From assembly GCA_020160805.1 (NCBI GenBank), contig JAIUPO010000010.1, forward strand, positions 1-64,000: DNA of 64,000 bases. Direction: 5' to 3'. Origin of the DNA: Actinomycetota bacterium (GTDB taxonomy: Bacteria; Actinomycetota; Actinomycetes; Actinomycetales; Dermatophilaceae). This document shows, piece after piece, positions 1-9,901 of the stretch (its first letter is position 1; each line of letters starts with the position of its first letter). The position numbers and the translations under genes were made by a program. The notes below the pieces were generated by a model. That model was not told the DNA's origin and ran no database searches. It saw only the letters and a program-made list of their open reading frames with translations.

Positions 1-48
1 AACCAAGAACTCGCCGCCCGCTACCGCGCCTGGCTCACCGCCGCATGA
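1..48 (+). CDS. C-terminal 15 codons of an unidentified protein
   Basis: An open frame runs from the first base of the window and ends in TGA. The visible tail is NQELAARYRAWLTAA. The gene starts outside the window and the tail is too short to assign to a family. It is followed by 51 bases and then by a gene on the same strand. Confidence 0.5.
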   Translation, partial: NQELAARYRAWLTAA

Positions 49-99
49 ACAGACCTTGACACGGAATAGGAGCATCAAGCCCCCCGTCGTGGGTCCACC

Positions 100-627
100 A
101 TGGGGGCCATGGAAGCCGATCCGTTACAAGTCGTGGCCGTCGAGACCGAGCGATATGTCGCTCGCGGCGGCTGGGATCAGCCCGCCCGCCTGTTCGCTCT
201 CGTCCCGACGCACGAGTTGGCCGCGAGCGCACCATCCCTGGACGGCGCTGCCGAGGCGGGTCCCCAGGATTTGTCGGCCGTCGAGCAGGACGGCTTCGAT
301 CCCGGCGATGACCTCCAGGGCGCCCTGCTGCGGATCATGTGGCCCGAAGCGGTGCACGGGGTTGCGCTCAGCATCGAACGCATCGTGCTTCCCCCGGGCG
401 CCGAGGCTGAGCTGGCCGGCGGCGACTCGATCGACCGCCTCCAGAAACATCCCGAGCGCAAGGATGTGCGACTCGTGGTCGCGGTGCTGCGCGACGGCCG
501 GTCCATCTGCCTGCTGCGGCAGCGTGCGTATGACAGCGACGACATGGTCGCGATGAGCCCGGACCTAGCCGCGGGCCTGGTTGAGGCGCTCGCCGCAACC
601 TTGCGCGAGGACGCGCCGCAGCGCTGA
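100..627 (+). CDS. PPA1309 family protein (conserved actinobacterial, function unknown)
   Basis: A 175-residue soluble acidic protein with no signal peptide or membrane segment. The features ERYVARGGWDQPARLFALVPT near the N-terminus, then a region around IMWPEAVHGVALSIER and a C-terminal CLLRQRAYDSDDMV, match what I know of the PPA1309 family. This family is confined to Actinobacteria and often sits next to the YlbL-type PDZ protease, as it does here, where the two genes converge with an 18-bp gap. No catalytic motif is evident and no function is known. ATG at 100 and ATG at 109 are both possible starts; neither has a convincing Shine-Dalgarno sequence, although a G-rich run precedes the second. 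Confidence 0.75.
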   Translation: MGAMEADPLQVVAVETERYVARGGWDQPARLFALVPTHELAASAPSLDGAAEAGPQDLSAVEQDGFDPGDDLQGALLRIMWPEAVHGVALSIERIVLPPGAEAELAGGDSIDRLQKHPERKDVRLVVAVLRDGRSICLLRQRAYDSDDMVAMSPDLAAGLVEALAATLREDAPQR

Positions 628-645
628 GCACGCGCGCAGGAAGGG

Positions 646-1716
646 TCAGCCGCAGGAGGGGAGGTCGCCCTGGCCGGCGGCGATCTTCTCCACGGCACTG
701 ACGGCCTGGTCGAAGGTGGCGATCTTGACGGCCGTGATGCCGTCGGGGACATGCCCGACCAGTTCGGCGCAGTTGTCCGCGGGGGCGAGGAAGAAGGTCG
801 CGCCCGCCTCCTTGGCGCCGACGATTTTCTGCCGTATCCCGCCGATCGGGCCGACGATTCCGTCATCGTCGATAGTGCCGGTGCCGGCGATCTGCTTGCC
901 GCCGGTCATCTCGCCGGGTGTGAGCACATCGCGGATCGCCAGGGCGAACATCGCGCCCGCTGATGGTCCGCCGACATCTCCGGCGTGAATCGTCACCTCG
1001 AAGGGGAAGTCGAAGTCCATCCGCAGCCGAACCCCAAGCACCGGGCGCCCGTCCGCCGCAATGGTGGTCGTCGTCACGGTTTGGCTTGACCCCTCGCGGG
1101 AAACCGTGACCTCGACCGAGTCGCCGGGCTGATGGGTGCGGACCTGGTTCTGAATGTCGATGAGCGCCGTGACCGGGCGGCCGTCGACCGCCGTGATCAC
1201 ATCACCGACCTTGAGCACCGATGCCGAGGGCGCACCCTCGGTGAGGGCGGCGACGACATACGACTCCCCCACCTTCTTGCCGAGGCTGCGCAGCGCGATG
1301 GCCGCCGCTTCGGATTGGCTGCCGGCCATCTCGGCCGCATTTTGCTCCTCGATCTGCTTGGACGTGCTGCCCTTGGGGAAGAGTTGGTCCTCGCGGAAGA
1401 TTTCGTCATGGGGGTTCATCCACGCCCCGAGCAGGTCCCAGGCGTTGACCCGCCGGCCCGGACCGCCGGACACCCGCACCGTGGTGAAGTCGAGCCCGCC
1501 GCTGGTCGGATAGGTGGAGGCACCCTTGATGTCGACCAGAGGTTTACCGTCACTCGTCGTGCCGAGGGTGTTTGTTGCAGGGCCGGGACGCAGAATCGCG
1601 TAGGGCAGCGGAATCAGCGCGATGATGCACGCCAGGACGAGCCCGACAAAGGTCGACCAGAGCAGACGCTTGGATCGTGGCGAGAGCTGAGTTGGGTCGG
1701 TCCGCCAATCGCTCAC
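646..1716 (-). CDS. YlbL-type PDZ/Lon (S16) membrane-anchored serine protease
   Basis: A 356-residue protein with an N-terminal transmembrane anchor (about residues 17-40), a PDZ domain around 155-215 (LKVGDVITAVDGRPV) and a C-terminal Lon-type proteolytic domain. The Ser-Lys dyad of family S16 is visible: Ser in GGPSAGAMF (about residue 252) and Lys in GGIRQK (about 297). The protease domain is expected on the outer face of the membrane. Relatives (Bacillus YlbL, mycobacterial Rv3194c) act in envelope quality control. The start is taken as GTG at 1716, overlapping the moaE stop by 4 bp (GTGA), so it is translationally coupled to moaE. A longer reading from 1731 lacks this coupling. Confidence 0.9.
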   Translation of the reverse strand: MSDWRTDPTQLSPRSKRLLWSTFVGLVLACIIALIPLPYAILRPGPATNTLGTTSDGKPLVDIKGASTYPTSGGLDFTTVRVSGGPGRRVNAWDLLGAWMNPHDEIFREDQLFPKGSTSKQIEEQNAAEMAGSQSEAAAIALRSLGKKVGESYVVAALTEGAPSASVLKVGDVITAVDGRPVTALIDIQNQVRTHQPGDSVEVTVSREGSSQTVTTTTIAADGRPVLGVRLRMDFDFPFEVTIHAGDVGGPSAGAMFALAIRDVLTPGEMTGGKQIAGTGTIDDDGIVGPIGGIRQKIVGAKEAGATFFLAPADNCAELVGHVPDGITAVKIATFDQAVSAVEKIAAGQGDLPSCG

Positions 1717-2162
1717 GGGAGCCCGACCCACTCACTGGCCCCATCGGCGAAGTGCTGGTTCTTCCAGATCGGTGTGCTGGCCTTGAGCCGGTCGATGAGC
1801 GCCTGACCCGCCTCGAAGGCCGCGCCGCGATGGGCAGCAGCCACGGCAGTGACGACCGCGATATCGCCGATACGCAGGTCCCCGACGCGATGGAGCGCGG
1901 CCACGGCCCGCACGTCATACTCCTGCGCGATCTCGGCGCACACCGCCGCCATGCGCTCGGTCGCCTGCGGATGGGCTTGGTATGCCAGCGCGGTGACGGC
2001 CCGGGCGTGGTCGTGATCGCGGACCCGCCCGACAAAGAGCACCTGCCCGCCGCAGGCGGGGTCGGCGATGGCGCTCAATGCTTCATCGACGGACAAGGCC
2101 TGGTCCCGGATGGCGCACAGGCGCACGACACCCTCGGCCGGTTCGCGCTCCTGCGGTGACAT
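1713..2162 (-). CDS. moaE: Molybdopterin synthase catalytic subunit MoaE
   Basis: A 149-residue MoaE. The protein converts cyclic pyranopterin monophosphate to molybdopterin by transferring sulfur from the MoaD thiocarboxylate. Seen in the sequence: GGQVLFVGRVRDHDHAR near the N-terminus, YQAHPQATERM, HRVGDLRIGDIAVVTAVAAA, and the C-terminal STPIWKNQHF, whose Lys corresponds to the conserved active-site lysine of the family. The ATG at 2162 is preceded by GGAGAT and was chosen over upstream in-frame starts, which would add about 70 unrelated residues. No other molybdenum cofactor gene is nearby. It is the first gene of a two-gene unit with the PDZ protease. Confidence 0.92.
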   Translation of the reverse strand: MSPQEREPAEGVVRLCAIRDQALSVDEALSAIADPACGGQVLFVGRVRDHDHARAVTALAYQAHPQATERMAAVCAEIAQEYDVRAVAALHRVGDLRIGDIAVVTAVAAAHRGAAFEAGQALIDRLKASTPIWKNQHFADGASEWVGLP

Positions 2163-2259
2163 CGACAGATCTCCTGGTGGTGTCGGGAACTGTGGAAGCA
2201 CCCGCGTGGTTGTCTTGGGTGGACACATTTTCACCCAGGGCCCTTTAGGAGAAATCACC

Positions 2260-3654
2260 GTGCCCGACGACATCGAGCGCTCTGACAGTTCGGGCGAGCC
2301 CGCAGGGCTGCCCCCGGAGATGCAAGAAGCGCTACGCCGGATGACCGGCGGCGCCGAACTGCCCCCGGAGGTCATGGAGCAATTGGCCTCGATGGGTCTG
2401 GGTCAGATCCCCGTCGCGCAATTCGAGGGCATGCTCAGTCAGTTCCAATCGATGTTCGCCGGCCCCGACGAGGGGCCGCTCTCCCCCACGATCACCACCG
2501 ATGTGGCACGCAAAGCCGTTGCCGCGCAAGGTGATCCCGCGATGGGCGAGCGTGAGCGGCAGTTGGCGGCGGAGGCGGGGCATGTCGCCGATCTGTGGCT
2601 CGGCGAGGTCACGGATCTGGAATCCCCCGGCCTGCGCGGCGTTGCCTGGTCCCGATCGGAGTGGATCGAGGACACCATGGCCGTCTGGCAGACGCTCGTC
2701 GAGCCGGTCGCGGCGGGGGTTACGGGCGCGATGACCAAGGCTATGACCGCCCAATTCGCCGATGGCGGCATGGAGGCTTTGTCCGCGATGCTGCCGCCCG
2801 GCACCAATCCCGCCGCTGCGATGGCCCAGGTGGGGCCGATGCTCGAGCGGGCCGGTGGCTCGATGTTCTCCATGCAACTCGGGCAGGGTTTGGCCGGCCT
2901 CGCCAGCGAGATGCTCACCGGCACCGAGGTTTCACTGCCGCTGACCGGCGATGGCGTGCTGGCCCTCATACCCAGCAATATCGCCAGCTTCGCCGAGGGG
3001 CTAGAGATCGACCTTGAGCAGGTCTGGCTCTACCTCGCGGTGCGCGAGGCGGCGCGGCTGCGGCTGTTCGCGGGCGTCCCGTGGCTCGCGGCGCAGATCC
3101 GCACGGCGGTGCAGGACTATGCCCGTGACCTCGCGATCGACACCGAGGCCATCGAAGACGCAATGCGCGGCCTGGACCCCAGTGATCCTGGCGCCATGCA
3201 AGCCACCCTCGCCGACAAGCTCTTCGCTCCCGATCCGACCCCGGCGCAGCGGGCGGCCCTCGCGCGCCTGGAAACTTGGCTCGCTCTGGTCGAAGGCTGG
3301 GTCGATGTCGTCACCGACCGCGCGGCGGGTCGCCACCTGCCGCAGGCCGGCGCCCTCGGCGAGACGATGCGCCGGCGCCGCGCCAGCGGTGGTCCCGCGG
3401 AGAAGACCTTCGCGGCGCTCGTCGGCCTGCAATTGCGGCCGCGCCGGTTGCGGGATGCGGCGAACCTCTTCGCGGCCCTGGAAGACAAGGGTGGGGCCAC
3501 GCTGCGCGACTCCGCCTGGGGACACCCGGATCTCGCCCCCAGCGCCGCGGATCTTGATGATGTGCTCGGGTATGTCGAGCGCCGCGCCGCCACGCCGGAG
3601 CCCGACGATCTGGACGACGCCTTGCGCGAGTTGCTCGGCGGCGACGGCGGATGA
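2260..3654 (+). CDS. Zinc-dependent metalloprotease-like DUF2342 protein
   Basis: A 464-residue protein of the DUF2342/TIGR03624 family, described as zincin-like and predicted to be a hydrolase or F420-associated; Rv3195 is the mycobacterial relative by gene order. The body is alpha-helical, with LWLGEVTDLESPG, a Met/Ala-rich region around 150-220 and a helix LYLAVREAARLRLFAGVPWL that occupies the place of the zinc-binding helix. Here it reads REAAR and lacks the two His of HExxH, so metal binding and protease activity are doubtful. The start is GTG with AGGAGA 7 bases upstream. The stop overlaps the next start by 4 bp (ATGA), indicating coupled translation with the Nudix gene. Confidence 0.8.
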   Translation: MPDDIERSDSSGEPAGLPPEMQEALRRMTGGAELPPEVMEQLASMGLGQIPVAQFEGMLSQFQSMFAGPDEGPLSPTITTDVARKAVAAQGDPAMGERERQLAAEAGHVADLWLGEVTDLESPGLRGVAWSRSEWIEDTMAVWQTLVEPVAAGVTGAMTKAMTAQFADGGMEALSAMLPPGTNPAAAMAQVGPMLERAGGSMFSMQLGQGLAGLASEMLTGTEVSLPLTGDGVLALIPSNIASFAEGLEIDLEQVWLYLAVREAARLRLFAGVPWLAAQIRTAVQDYARDLAIDTEAIEDAMRGLDPSDPGAMQATLADKLFAPDPTPAQRAALARLETWLALVEGWVDVVTDRAAGRHLPQAGALGETMRRRRASGGPAEKTFAALVGLQLRPRRLRDAANLFAALEDKGGATLRDSAWGHPDLAPSAADLDDVLGYVERRAATPEPDDLDDALRELLGGDGG

Positions 3655-4220
3655 GCGGCATCGCTCCGGCCTCCGTGCGCCACTTGTATGACGATGCGCT
3701 GGCCCTCCTGCTCGGCTGGCGCGCGCCGGATGAGAATCAAGAGCAATTGCGCCGCAGCTTCCTGCGCGCCCTGTCCGGTGATCCGATGGCGGTCGCGAAG
3801 TCAGGACCGCCCTCGCACCTGACCGCTTCGTGCCTCGTGCTCAGCCCGGACGGGCGATCGGTCTTGCTGCACCTGCACGCACGAGCTGGCGTCTGGCTGC
3901 AGTTCGGCGGGCACTTGGAGAGCAGGGACGACAGCGTGCATGCGGCGGCAACCCGCGAGTTGCGGGAGGAATCCGGGCTGGACGATCTGGAGCCGCAGGA
4001 CGAGCCCATCGATTTGGATCGTCACCAACTCGTTGGACGGTTCGGGGACTGCGCCGAGCACCTCGATGTGCGCTATCTCGCCGTCGCGCCCGCCGGGCTA
4101 ATGCCTCGCGCGAGCGAGGAGTCGAACGATATCGCGTGGTTCCCCGTGGACGCCCTGCCCCCAAACACCGCACCCGATGTCGCCCGGCTGATCTCGGTAG
4201 GCCAGGCTCGCCTCGGTTAA
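3651..4220 (+). CDS. Nudix hydrolase
   Basis: A 189-residue Nudix protein that should cleave a nucleoside diphosphate linked to another moiety; the substrate is unknown. The Nudix box is clear: [12 protein letters not shown] followed by [13 protein letters not shown]. The REUxEExGU half is perfect, but the single Glu earlier in the motif is replaced by Asp. Residues 1-55 form a helical N-terminal extension before the beta strand [13 protein letters not shown]. It is coupled to the DUF2342 gene by an ATGA overlap, and its stop codon overlaps by 4 bp the stop of the converging metallopeptidase gene. Confidence 0.88.
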   Translation: MSGIAPASVRHLYDDALALLLGWRAPDENQEQLRRSFLRALSGDPMAVAKSGPPSHLTASCLVLSPDGRSVLLHLHARAGVWLQFGGHLESRDDSVHAAATRELREESGLDDLEPQDEPIDLDRHQLVGRFGDCAEHLDVRYLAVAPAGLMPRASEESNDIAWFPVDALPPNTAPDVARLISVGQARLG

Positions 4221-4768
4221 CCCACCGACTCCGCTGAGTCGTCGACATCGTCTTGATCGAGGGTCAGCCCCGCGGCGCTCGCGACGCCGTCCAGAAAGCC
4301 CCGCGCCCGCTCCGCGCGCGGATAGTTCGCGACCCACGCCCAAAAGTCCGGCCCGTGACCTGGGACCAGCAGGTGAGTGAGCTCGTGGACGAGGACGTAG
4401 TCCACGACATACCCGGGCATGGTCCGCAGGCGATCGCTGAGGCGGATTTCCCCGGTGGCGGGAGTGCACGAACCCCAACGCCGGCCCTGATTGCCGACCC
4501 AGCGCACGCTGGTCGGCCGCGGTCGCCCATCCAGATGCGCGTCCGAGAGTTCCCTCGCCCGGCGTATCAAATCCTGATCCGAGCGGGCGGCGCGACGAGG
4601 TGCTTGCCGGTCCAGGCGGGCCACCATTTTGTCCACCCAGGTCTTCTCTTGGGCAGCACTCAAACCGGCCGGCAGCATGACGATGATGCGATCGCCCTCG
4701 CGGCGCGCCGCCACCGTCCGGCGGCGCCGTGCGCTGCGGCGGATCTCGACGACCGGCTCCTGGGACAT
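4217..4768 (-). CDS. YgjP/M48-like metallopeptidase (DUF45)
   Basis: A 183-residue YgjP-type zincin. The zinc site is seen as [17 protein letters not shown]: two His and a Glu in HELTH, with a third His ligand in GHGPDFW. Upstream is the family signature [19 protein letters not shown]. Family members are called M48 metallopeptidases or UTP pyrophosphatases, and the substrate is not settled. The ATG at 4768 is used; a TTG four codons upstream is possible. It is divergent from the DUF5679 gene across 132 bp and convergent with the Nudix gene. Confidence 0.85.
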   Translation of the reverse strand: MSQEPVVEIRRSARRRRTVAARREGDRIIVMLPAGLSAAQEKTWVDKMVARLDRQAPRRAARSDQDLIRRARELSDAHLDGRPRPTSVRWVGNQGRRWGSCTPATGEIRLSDRLRTMPGYVVDYVLVHELTHLLVPGHGPDFWAWVANYPRAERARGFLDGVASAAGLTLDQDDVDDSAESVG

Positions 4769-4900
4769 GCGGCTAGCCAACCACGCCCGAGACCGCCATC
4801 ACGCTCAAATCGGGCATCTGGCCCATGCGTGACTTAGGGTTGAGCGTGGCACCGGGGCATACCCCGGTGAATCAAAGCCGATAGCGACGAAGGAGCAGTC

Positions 4901-5062
4901 ATGGCTGACGAGACCTACAAGGGCGAGTTTTACTGCGTGAAGTGCAAGGAGAAGCGCGAGGCCGAGGGCAAGGTCGTCACGACCGAGAACGGCCGCCGGA
5001 TGGCCAAGGGCGTCTGCCCGGTCTGCGGCACCAACCTCAACCGCATCCTCGCGAAGGCCTGA
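4901..5062 (+). CDS. DUF5679 small zinc-ribbon protein
   Basis: A 53-residue protein, MADETYKGEFYCVKCKEKRE and onward, with two CxxC pairs (CVKC near residue 12 and CPVC near residue 39) that make a zinc ribbon. The tail TNLNRILAKA is typical of DUF5679, an actinobacterial family of unknown function. The ATG follows AAGGAGCAGTC, a good ribosome binding site. A TAGGGT hexamer at 4835-4840 is a candidate -10 box giving a leader of roughly 55 bases. A strong hairpin follows 14 bases after the stop, so the gene is probably monocistronic. Confidence 0.9.
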   Translation: MADETYKGEFYCVKCKEKREAEGKVVTTENGRRMAKGVCPVCGTNLNRILAKA

Positions 5063-5075
5063 TCGCCCCAGCTCC

Positions 5076-5112
5076 GAAAGCCGTTGTCCACAGCCTGTGG
5101 ACAACGGCTTTC
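5076..5112. terminator. 17-bp hairpin terminator containing two inverted DnaA-box-like 9-mers
   Basis: A perfect 17-bp stem with a 3-base loop lies directly after the DUF5679 stop and ends in CGGCTTTC rather than a long T run. Each arm contains TTGTCCACA, the actinobacterial DnaA-box consensus, in opposite orientations (5084-5092 and 5096-5104). The position makes a terminator the simplest role; the DnaA match is noted as a separate observation. Confidence 0.75.
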
Positions 5113-5185
5113 ATGTTGTCTCGGGACCTGCGAGGGTGAGCCGTATGCCGGGGCGCGGGGCCTTGGGGACGGGAAGGGGGGCGTC

Positions 5186-6031
5186 ATGCCGGGGTGGCCA
5201 CGCCTGAGCGAGCGGGCGATGCCGATGATTCGCCTAGACGGCAGCATCCAACTCGGGTTGAGCCCCGAGCATGGTGTGTGCATCGAGGGGCTGAGCGAGC
5301 AGGAGGTCGGCTGGTTGCGCGCCTTGGACGGCACCAGCGATCCGTGGCATCGCGGCCGGCGCGAAGGCCTGCGGGAGGAGCGGATGGATGAGTTGCTTGA
5401 TCGGCTGAACTCCGCTGGTCTGCTTCGGGCCGCCGCACCCCTCGTCAGCCGCCACCGCGTGCTCATCGAGGGCGCTCACCCAGCGGGCGGCCCCTTGCAG
5501 GAGATGCTCCACCGCGCCGGGATTGCGCAGGCCCCCCGGCTGCCCGCGCACGGACCGATCCCCCGCTATCGGCACGCACCCGACCTTGTGGTCCTGCTCA
5601 CGAGCGGGCCGGCGGTGGCGGCGGATGGCGGGCGATGGCGGGCGCGCGGCATACCCCACCTCCCGGTCGCGTTTAGCCGTGCCAGCGGTATGACGGTCGG
5701 TCCCCTCGTCGGGGCCACGGGGGCGCCGTGCCTGCGCTGCCTCGACCTCGCGCGTCTGGAGAAGGACCCCTCCTTTAGTTCGCTCGCAGCGCAGTCCCGG
5801 GTCGAGGGGTGCGGCCCGCCCGAACGGGCCGACGAGCCGAGCACGACGATGGCGGTGGCGCTGACCGCCCGGATCGTTCTGAACCAGTTGAACGGGCAGT
5901 CGCTGCCCTCCGGGCTGACCTTCGAAGTCGCGGCACCCTGGCCGGGCGTGCGCCAATACCGCTGGACACGACACCCCAACTGCCCCTCGTGTTCGCCCCA
6001 GGTGGCTCCAGCACGCACAATAGGCGCGTGA
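5186..6031 (+). CDS. TOMM leader-binding / ThiF-like protein (cyclodehydratase-like), stand-alone
   Basis: A 281-residue protein resembling the E1-like/leader-peptide-binding half of azole-forming cyclodehydratases (TIGR03882 type; Rv3196 by gene order). Seen: an N-terminal winged-helix-like part with GLSEQEVGWLRALDG, a Rossmann-like centre (DLVVLLTSG), then GPLVGATGAPCLRCLDL and a C-terminal HPNCPSCSP. The two Cys pairs could bind structural zinc as in ThiF/E1 proteins. No YcaO, no oxidase and no precursor peptide is nearby, so azole formation is not supported. ATG at 5186 follows a purine-rich GGGAAGGGGGG. It is coupled to the AarF kinase by a 4-bp GTGA overlap. Confidence 0.75.
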   Translation: MPGWPRLSERAMPMIRLDGSIQLGLSPEHGVCIEGLSEQEVGWLRALDGTSDPWHRGRREGLREERMDELLDRLNSAGLLRAAAPLVSRHRVLIEGAHPAGGPLQEMLHRAGIAQAPRLPAHGPIPRYRHAPDLVVLLTSGPAVAADGGRWRARGIPHLPVAFSRASGMTVGPLVGATGAPCLRCLDLARLEKDPSFSSLAAQSRVEGCGPPERADEPSTTMAVALTARIVLNQLNGQSLPSGLTFEVAAPWPGVRQYRWTRHPNCPSCSPQVAPARTIGA

Positions 6032-7362
6032 GTGAACTGCCCCGGCGCACGGCCAAACGCACCGCGAAGCTGGTGTCGCTGCCGTTGGGTATGGCCGGCC
6101 GAGGCGCGATCGGGCTCGGCAAGCGCGTGGGTGGCCAGCCCGCCGAACTCGTCGCCGCGCAGTTCCAGGCCCGCACGGCAGAGCAGCTTTTCAGCGTCCT
6201 CGGGGAGCTGAAGGGCGGGGCGATGAAGGTCGGGCAGGCCTTGTCGGTCATGGAAGCGGCGATGCCCGAGGAGTGGGCCGGCCCCTATCGCGCCACCTTG
6301 ACGAAATTGCAGGAGGCCGCCCCGCCCCTGCCGCCTGAACAAGTGCATGCGGTGCTGGCCCGCGAGCTTGGACCGCGGTGGCGCACAGCAAAGTTCTCGG
6401 ACTTCGACGACATACCGGCGGCTGCGGCGTCCATCGGGCAGGTGCACAAGGCGACCTGGCGCGACGGGCGCACGGTGGCGGTGAAGATCCAGTACCCGGG
6501 CGCGCGGGAGGCGCTGTTGAGCGATCTGCGCCAACTGTCCCGGGTGGCGCGGCTAGCCGCCGGCTGGATCCCCGGCCTGGACATCAAGCCGGTGATGGCG
6601 GAATTGCAGGCCCGGATGAGCGAGGAGCTGGACTATCTCCTCGAGGCCGAACATCAGCGGGCCTTCGCCGACGCCTTCCGTGACGATCCCGACTTCGCCA
6701 TCCCAGAGGTTGTCTTCGCCACCTCCTCGGTGGTGGTCAGCGAGTGGCTGCCGGGCGTGCCGCTGGCGCGGATCATCGCCGAGGCCGACCAACCGACCCG
6801 CAATGCGGCGGCGCAGCTCTACCTGGAGTTCCTGTTGGCGGGGCCGGTGCGCTCGGGGCAGTTACACGCCGATCCGCACCCTGGCAACTTCCGGATCACA
6901 CCAGACGGCCGGCTCGGGGTGCTCGACTTCGGGGCGGTCAATCGGTTGCCGAACGGGCTGCCGCCCGAGATGGGCCAGCTCCTGACGCTGGCGCTGGCGG
7001 GCGACGCCGACGGGCTGCTGGCGGGCCTGCGTTCGGCGGGCTTCATCAAGGACAGCATCGAGGTCGATCCGCAGGATCTGCTGACCTATCTGTCGATGTT
7101 CATCGAGCCGCTGACCTACGCGCACTATCGCTTCGACCGGGCGTGGCTGCGCTCGGTGACGGCGCGCATCAACGACATTCGCCGGCCCGACTGGGTGGTC
7201 GGGATGAAGCTCAACCTGCCCCCGGACTATCTGCTGATCCACCGAGTCTGGCTCGGCGGTATCGGCGTCCTGTGCCAGATTGGCGGCGAACTCGCCCCTC
7301 GCGACGCCCTTGCGCGCTATCTGCCCGGCTTCGATATCGACGCCATCCCGCCCGGCCGCTGA
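6028..7362 (+). CDS. AarF/ABC1/UbiB family protein kinase-like ATPase
   Basis: A 444-residue ABC1 kinase-like protein. The hallmark motifs are all present: KGGAMKVGQAL (KxGQ) near residue 65, the Ala-rich loop AAAASIGQVHKA near 135, VAVKIQYPG with the ATP-binding Lys near 153, LHADPHPGNF (catalytic loop) near 283 and LDFGAVNRLP (metal-binding DFG) near 302. Family members support isoprenoid quinone or lipid biology as atypical ATPases; the substrate here is unknown. The start is GTG overlapping the upstream stop. It is the last gene of the unit and is followed by an intergenic inverted repeat. Confidence 0.9.
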   Translation: MSELPRRTAKRTAKLVSLPLGMAGRGAIGLGKRVGGQPAELVAAQFQARTAEQLFSVLGELKGGAMKVGQALSVMEAAMPEEWAGPYRATLTKLQEAAPPLPPEQVHAVLARELGPRWRTAKFSDFDDIPAAAASIGQVHKATWRDGRTVAVKIQYPGAREALLSDLRQLSRVARLAAGWIPGLDIKPVMAELQARMSEELDYLLEAEHQRAFADAFRDDPDFAIPEVVFATSSVVVSEWLPGVPLARIIAEADQPTRNAAAQLYLEFLLAGPVRSGQLHADPHPGNFRITPDGRLGVLDFGAVNRLPNGLPPEMGQLLTLALAGDADGLLAGLRSAGFIKDSIEVDPQDLLTYLSMFIEPLTYAHYRFDRAWLRSVTARINDIRRPDWVVGMKLNLPPDYLLIHRVWLGGIGVLCQIGGELAPRDALARYLPGFDIDAIPPGR

Positions 7363-7400
7363 GCAATCGGGTCAGGACTCTTCAGCCTCTAACGACCGGC

Positions 7401-7446
7401 CTACCGCCTGGTATAGGTCGTGATCGCGGCCGATACCAGGCGGTAG
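7401..7446. repeat. Intergenic inverted repeat, family A copy 1 (likely bidirectional terminator)
   Basis: Perfect 14-bp arms CTACCGCCTGGTAT / ATACCAGGCGGTAG flank an 18-base spacer. It lies between the convergent ends of the AarF and HhH-GPD genes. A second copy, in the opposite orientation, is at 37205-37274. Both the arms and the GGTCGTGATC part of the spacer are shared, so this is a dispersed element rather than a chance hairpin. Confidence 0.8.
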
Positions 7447-7488
7447 CTCAGGCGCTAGGGCAGTTCGGGGCCTGCCTGATGGGTTCAG

Positions 7489-8067
7489 TTAGGACTCTGC
7501 GGCCTGCTTAGCGGCGGCCTTCGCGGACTTCTTGAACTCGCGGACCTTCTGCAGCGAGTCCGGGTCGACGACATCGGCGACGGAGCGGAAGGAGCCCGGC
7601 TCGGCATACGGGCCGATCGCCTCGCGCCAGCCGTCCGGCTGGATGCCCAGCTGTTTGCCGAGCAGCGCGGCGAAGATGCGGGCCTTCTGGTCCCCGAACC
7701 CCGGCAGCGCCTTCAAGCGGTTGAGCAGCGTCAAGGTGTCGTCCGCCGTCGTCCAGATCGTGGCGGCGTCGCCGTCATACGACTCCAGCACGGTGCGCGC
7801 GAGGTCTTGGACCCGGCCAGCCATCGAGCGGCCATAGCGGTGGATCGCTGGCGGGGTGGCGCACAGGTCGGCGAAGGTCGTTGCGTCGGCGGAGGCGATC
7901 GCGCCCGGATCGAGAGTGCCGAAGCGGTCGAGAATTTTCGCCGGCCCGGCGAAGGCCCGCTCCATCGGGAACTGTTGGTCCAGCAGCATCCCCACCAGCA
8001 ACCCGAAGCTGTCGGTGCTCAGCACGTCGTCGGCGTGCTCGTCCTGCGCGATCCGGATCTGTGCCAT
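7489..8067 (-). CDS. HhH-GPD superfamily base excision repair protein
   Basis: A 192-residue helix-hairpin-helix glycosylase-like protein. The N-terminus has DSFGLLVGMLLDQQFPMERAF, as in the HhH-GPD fold, and the helix-hairpin-helix motif reads LPGFGDQKARIFAALLGKQ near residues 122-140. This subfamily is short, and I do not see the catalytic Asp placed as in AlkA or Nth, so the lesion specificity is unknown. The C-terminus ends in a Lys/Ala-rich tail. ATG at 8067. It is transcribed alone, between two inverted repeats. Confidence 0.85.
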   Translation of the reverse strand: MAQIRIAQDEHADDVLSTDSFGLLVGMLLDQQFPMERAFAGPAKILDRFGTLDPGAIASADATTFADLCATPPAIHRYGRSMAGRVQDLARTVLESYDGDAATIWTTADDTLTLLNRLKALPGFGDQKARIFAALLGKQLGIQPDGWREAIGPYAEPGSFRSVADVVDPDSLQKVREFKKSAKAAAKQAAES

Positions 8068-8135
8068 GGCCCAAGACTATGCAGCATTCCGGAACAGGCG
8101 ACGGGCCCGCCTGCGCGTCGTGAGGCGGGCCTATG

Positions 8136-8194
8136 TGCCGAAAACCCCTTGTTCGTGTCAGAAGCTTTCCGGCACAAACACGGGGTTTCCGGCA
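8136..8194. repeat. Imperfect inverted repeat between ilvC and the HhH-GPD gene
   Basis: 24-bp arms (8136-8159 and 8171-8194) match at 20 of 24 positions around an 11-base loop; the recognisable cores are GCCGAAAACCCC and GGGGTTTCCGGC. It lies downstream of the ilvC stop, so it can terminate the ilvBNC transcript. I found no second copy in this window. Confidence 0.7.
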
Positions 8195-8228
8195 TCGGGC
8201 GAGAAACCTACCACCCAGCCAAACGGGG

Positions 8229-9880
<1,652 letters not shown>

Positions 9881-9901
9881 CAGGTTTCGCTCCGGTCGAT
9901 C

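Noticed and set aside
5076-5112. Replication origin suggested by paired DnaA boxes
   Set aside because: Only two boxes, both inside a terminator hairpin, with no dnaA/dnaN/gyrB and no A+T-rich region.
5186-6031. An azole-modified peptide (TOMM) biosynthetic cluster
   Set aside because: Only an E1-like protein is present; no YcaO, dehydrogenase, transporter or precursor peptide is found within several kb.
7371-7480. tRNA gene suggested by the long inverted repeat and loop
   Set aside because: There is no cloverleaf, no T-loop consensus and no acceptor CCA; the same element recurs at 37205-37274.
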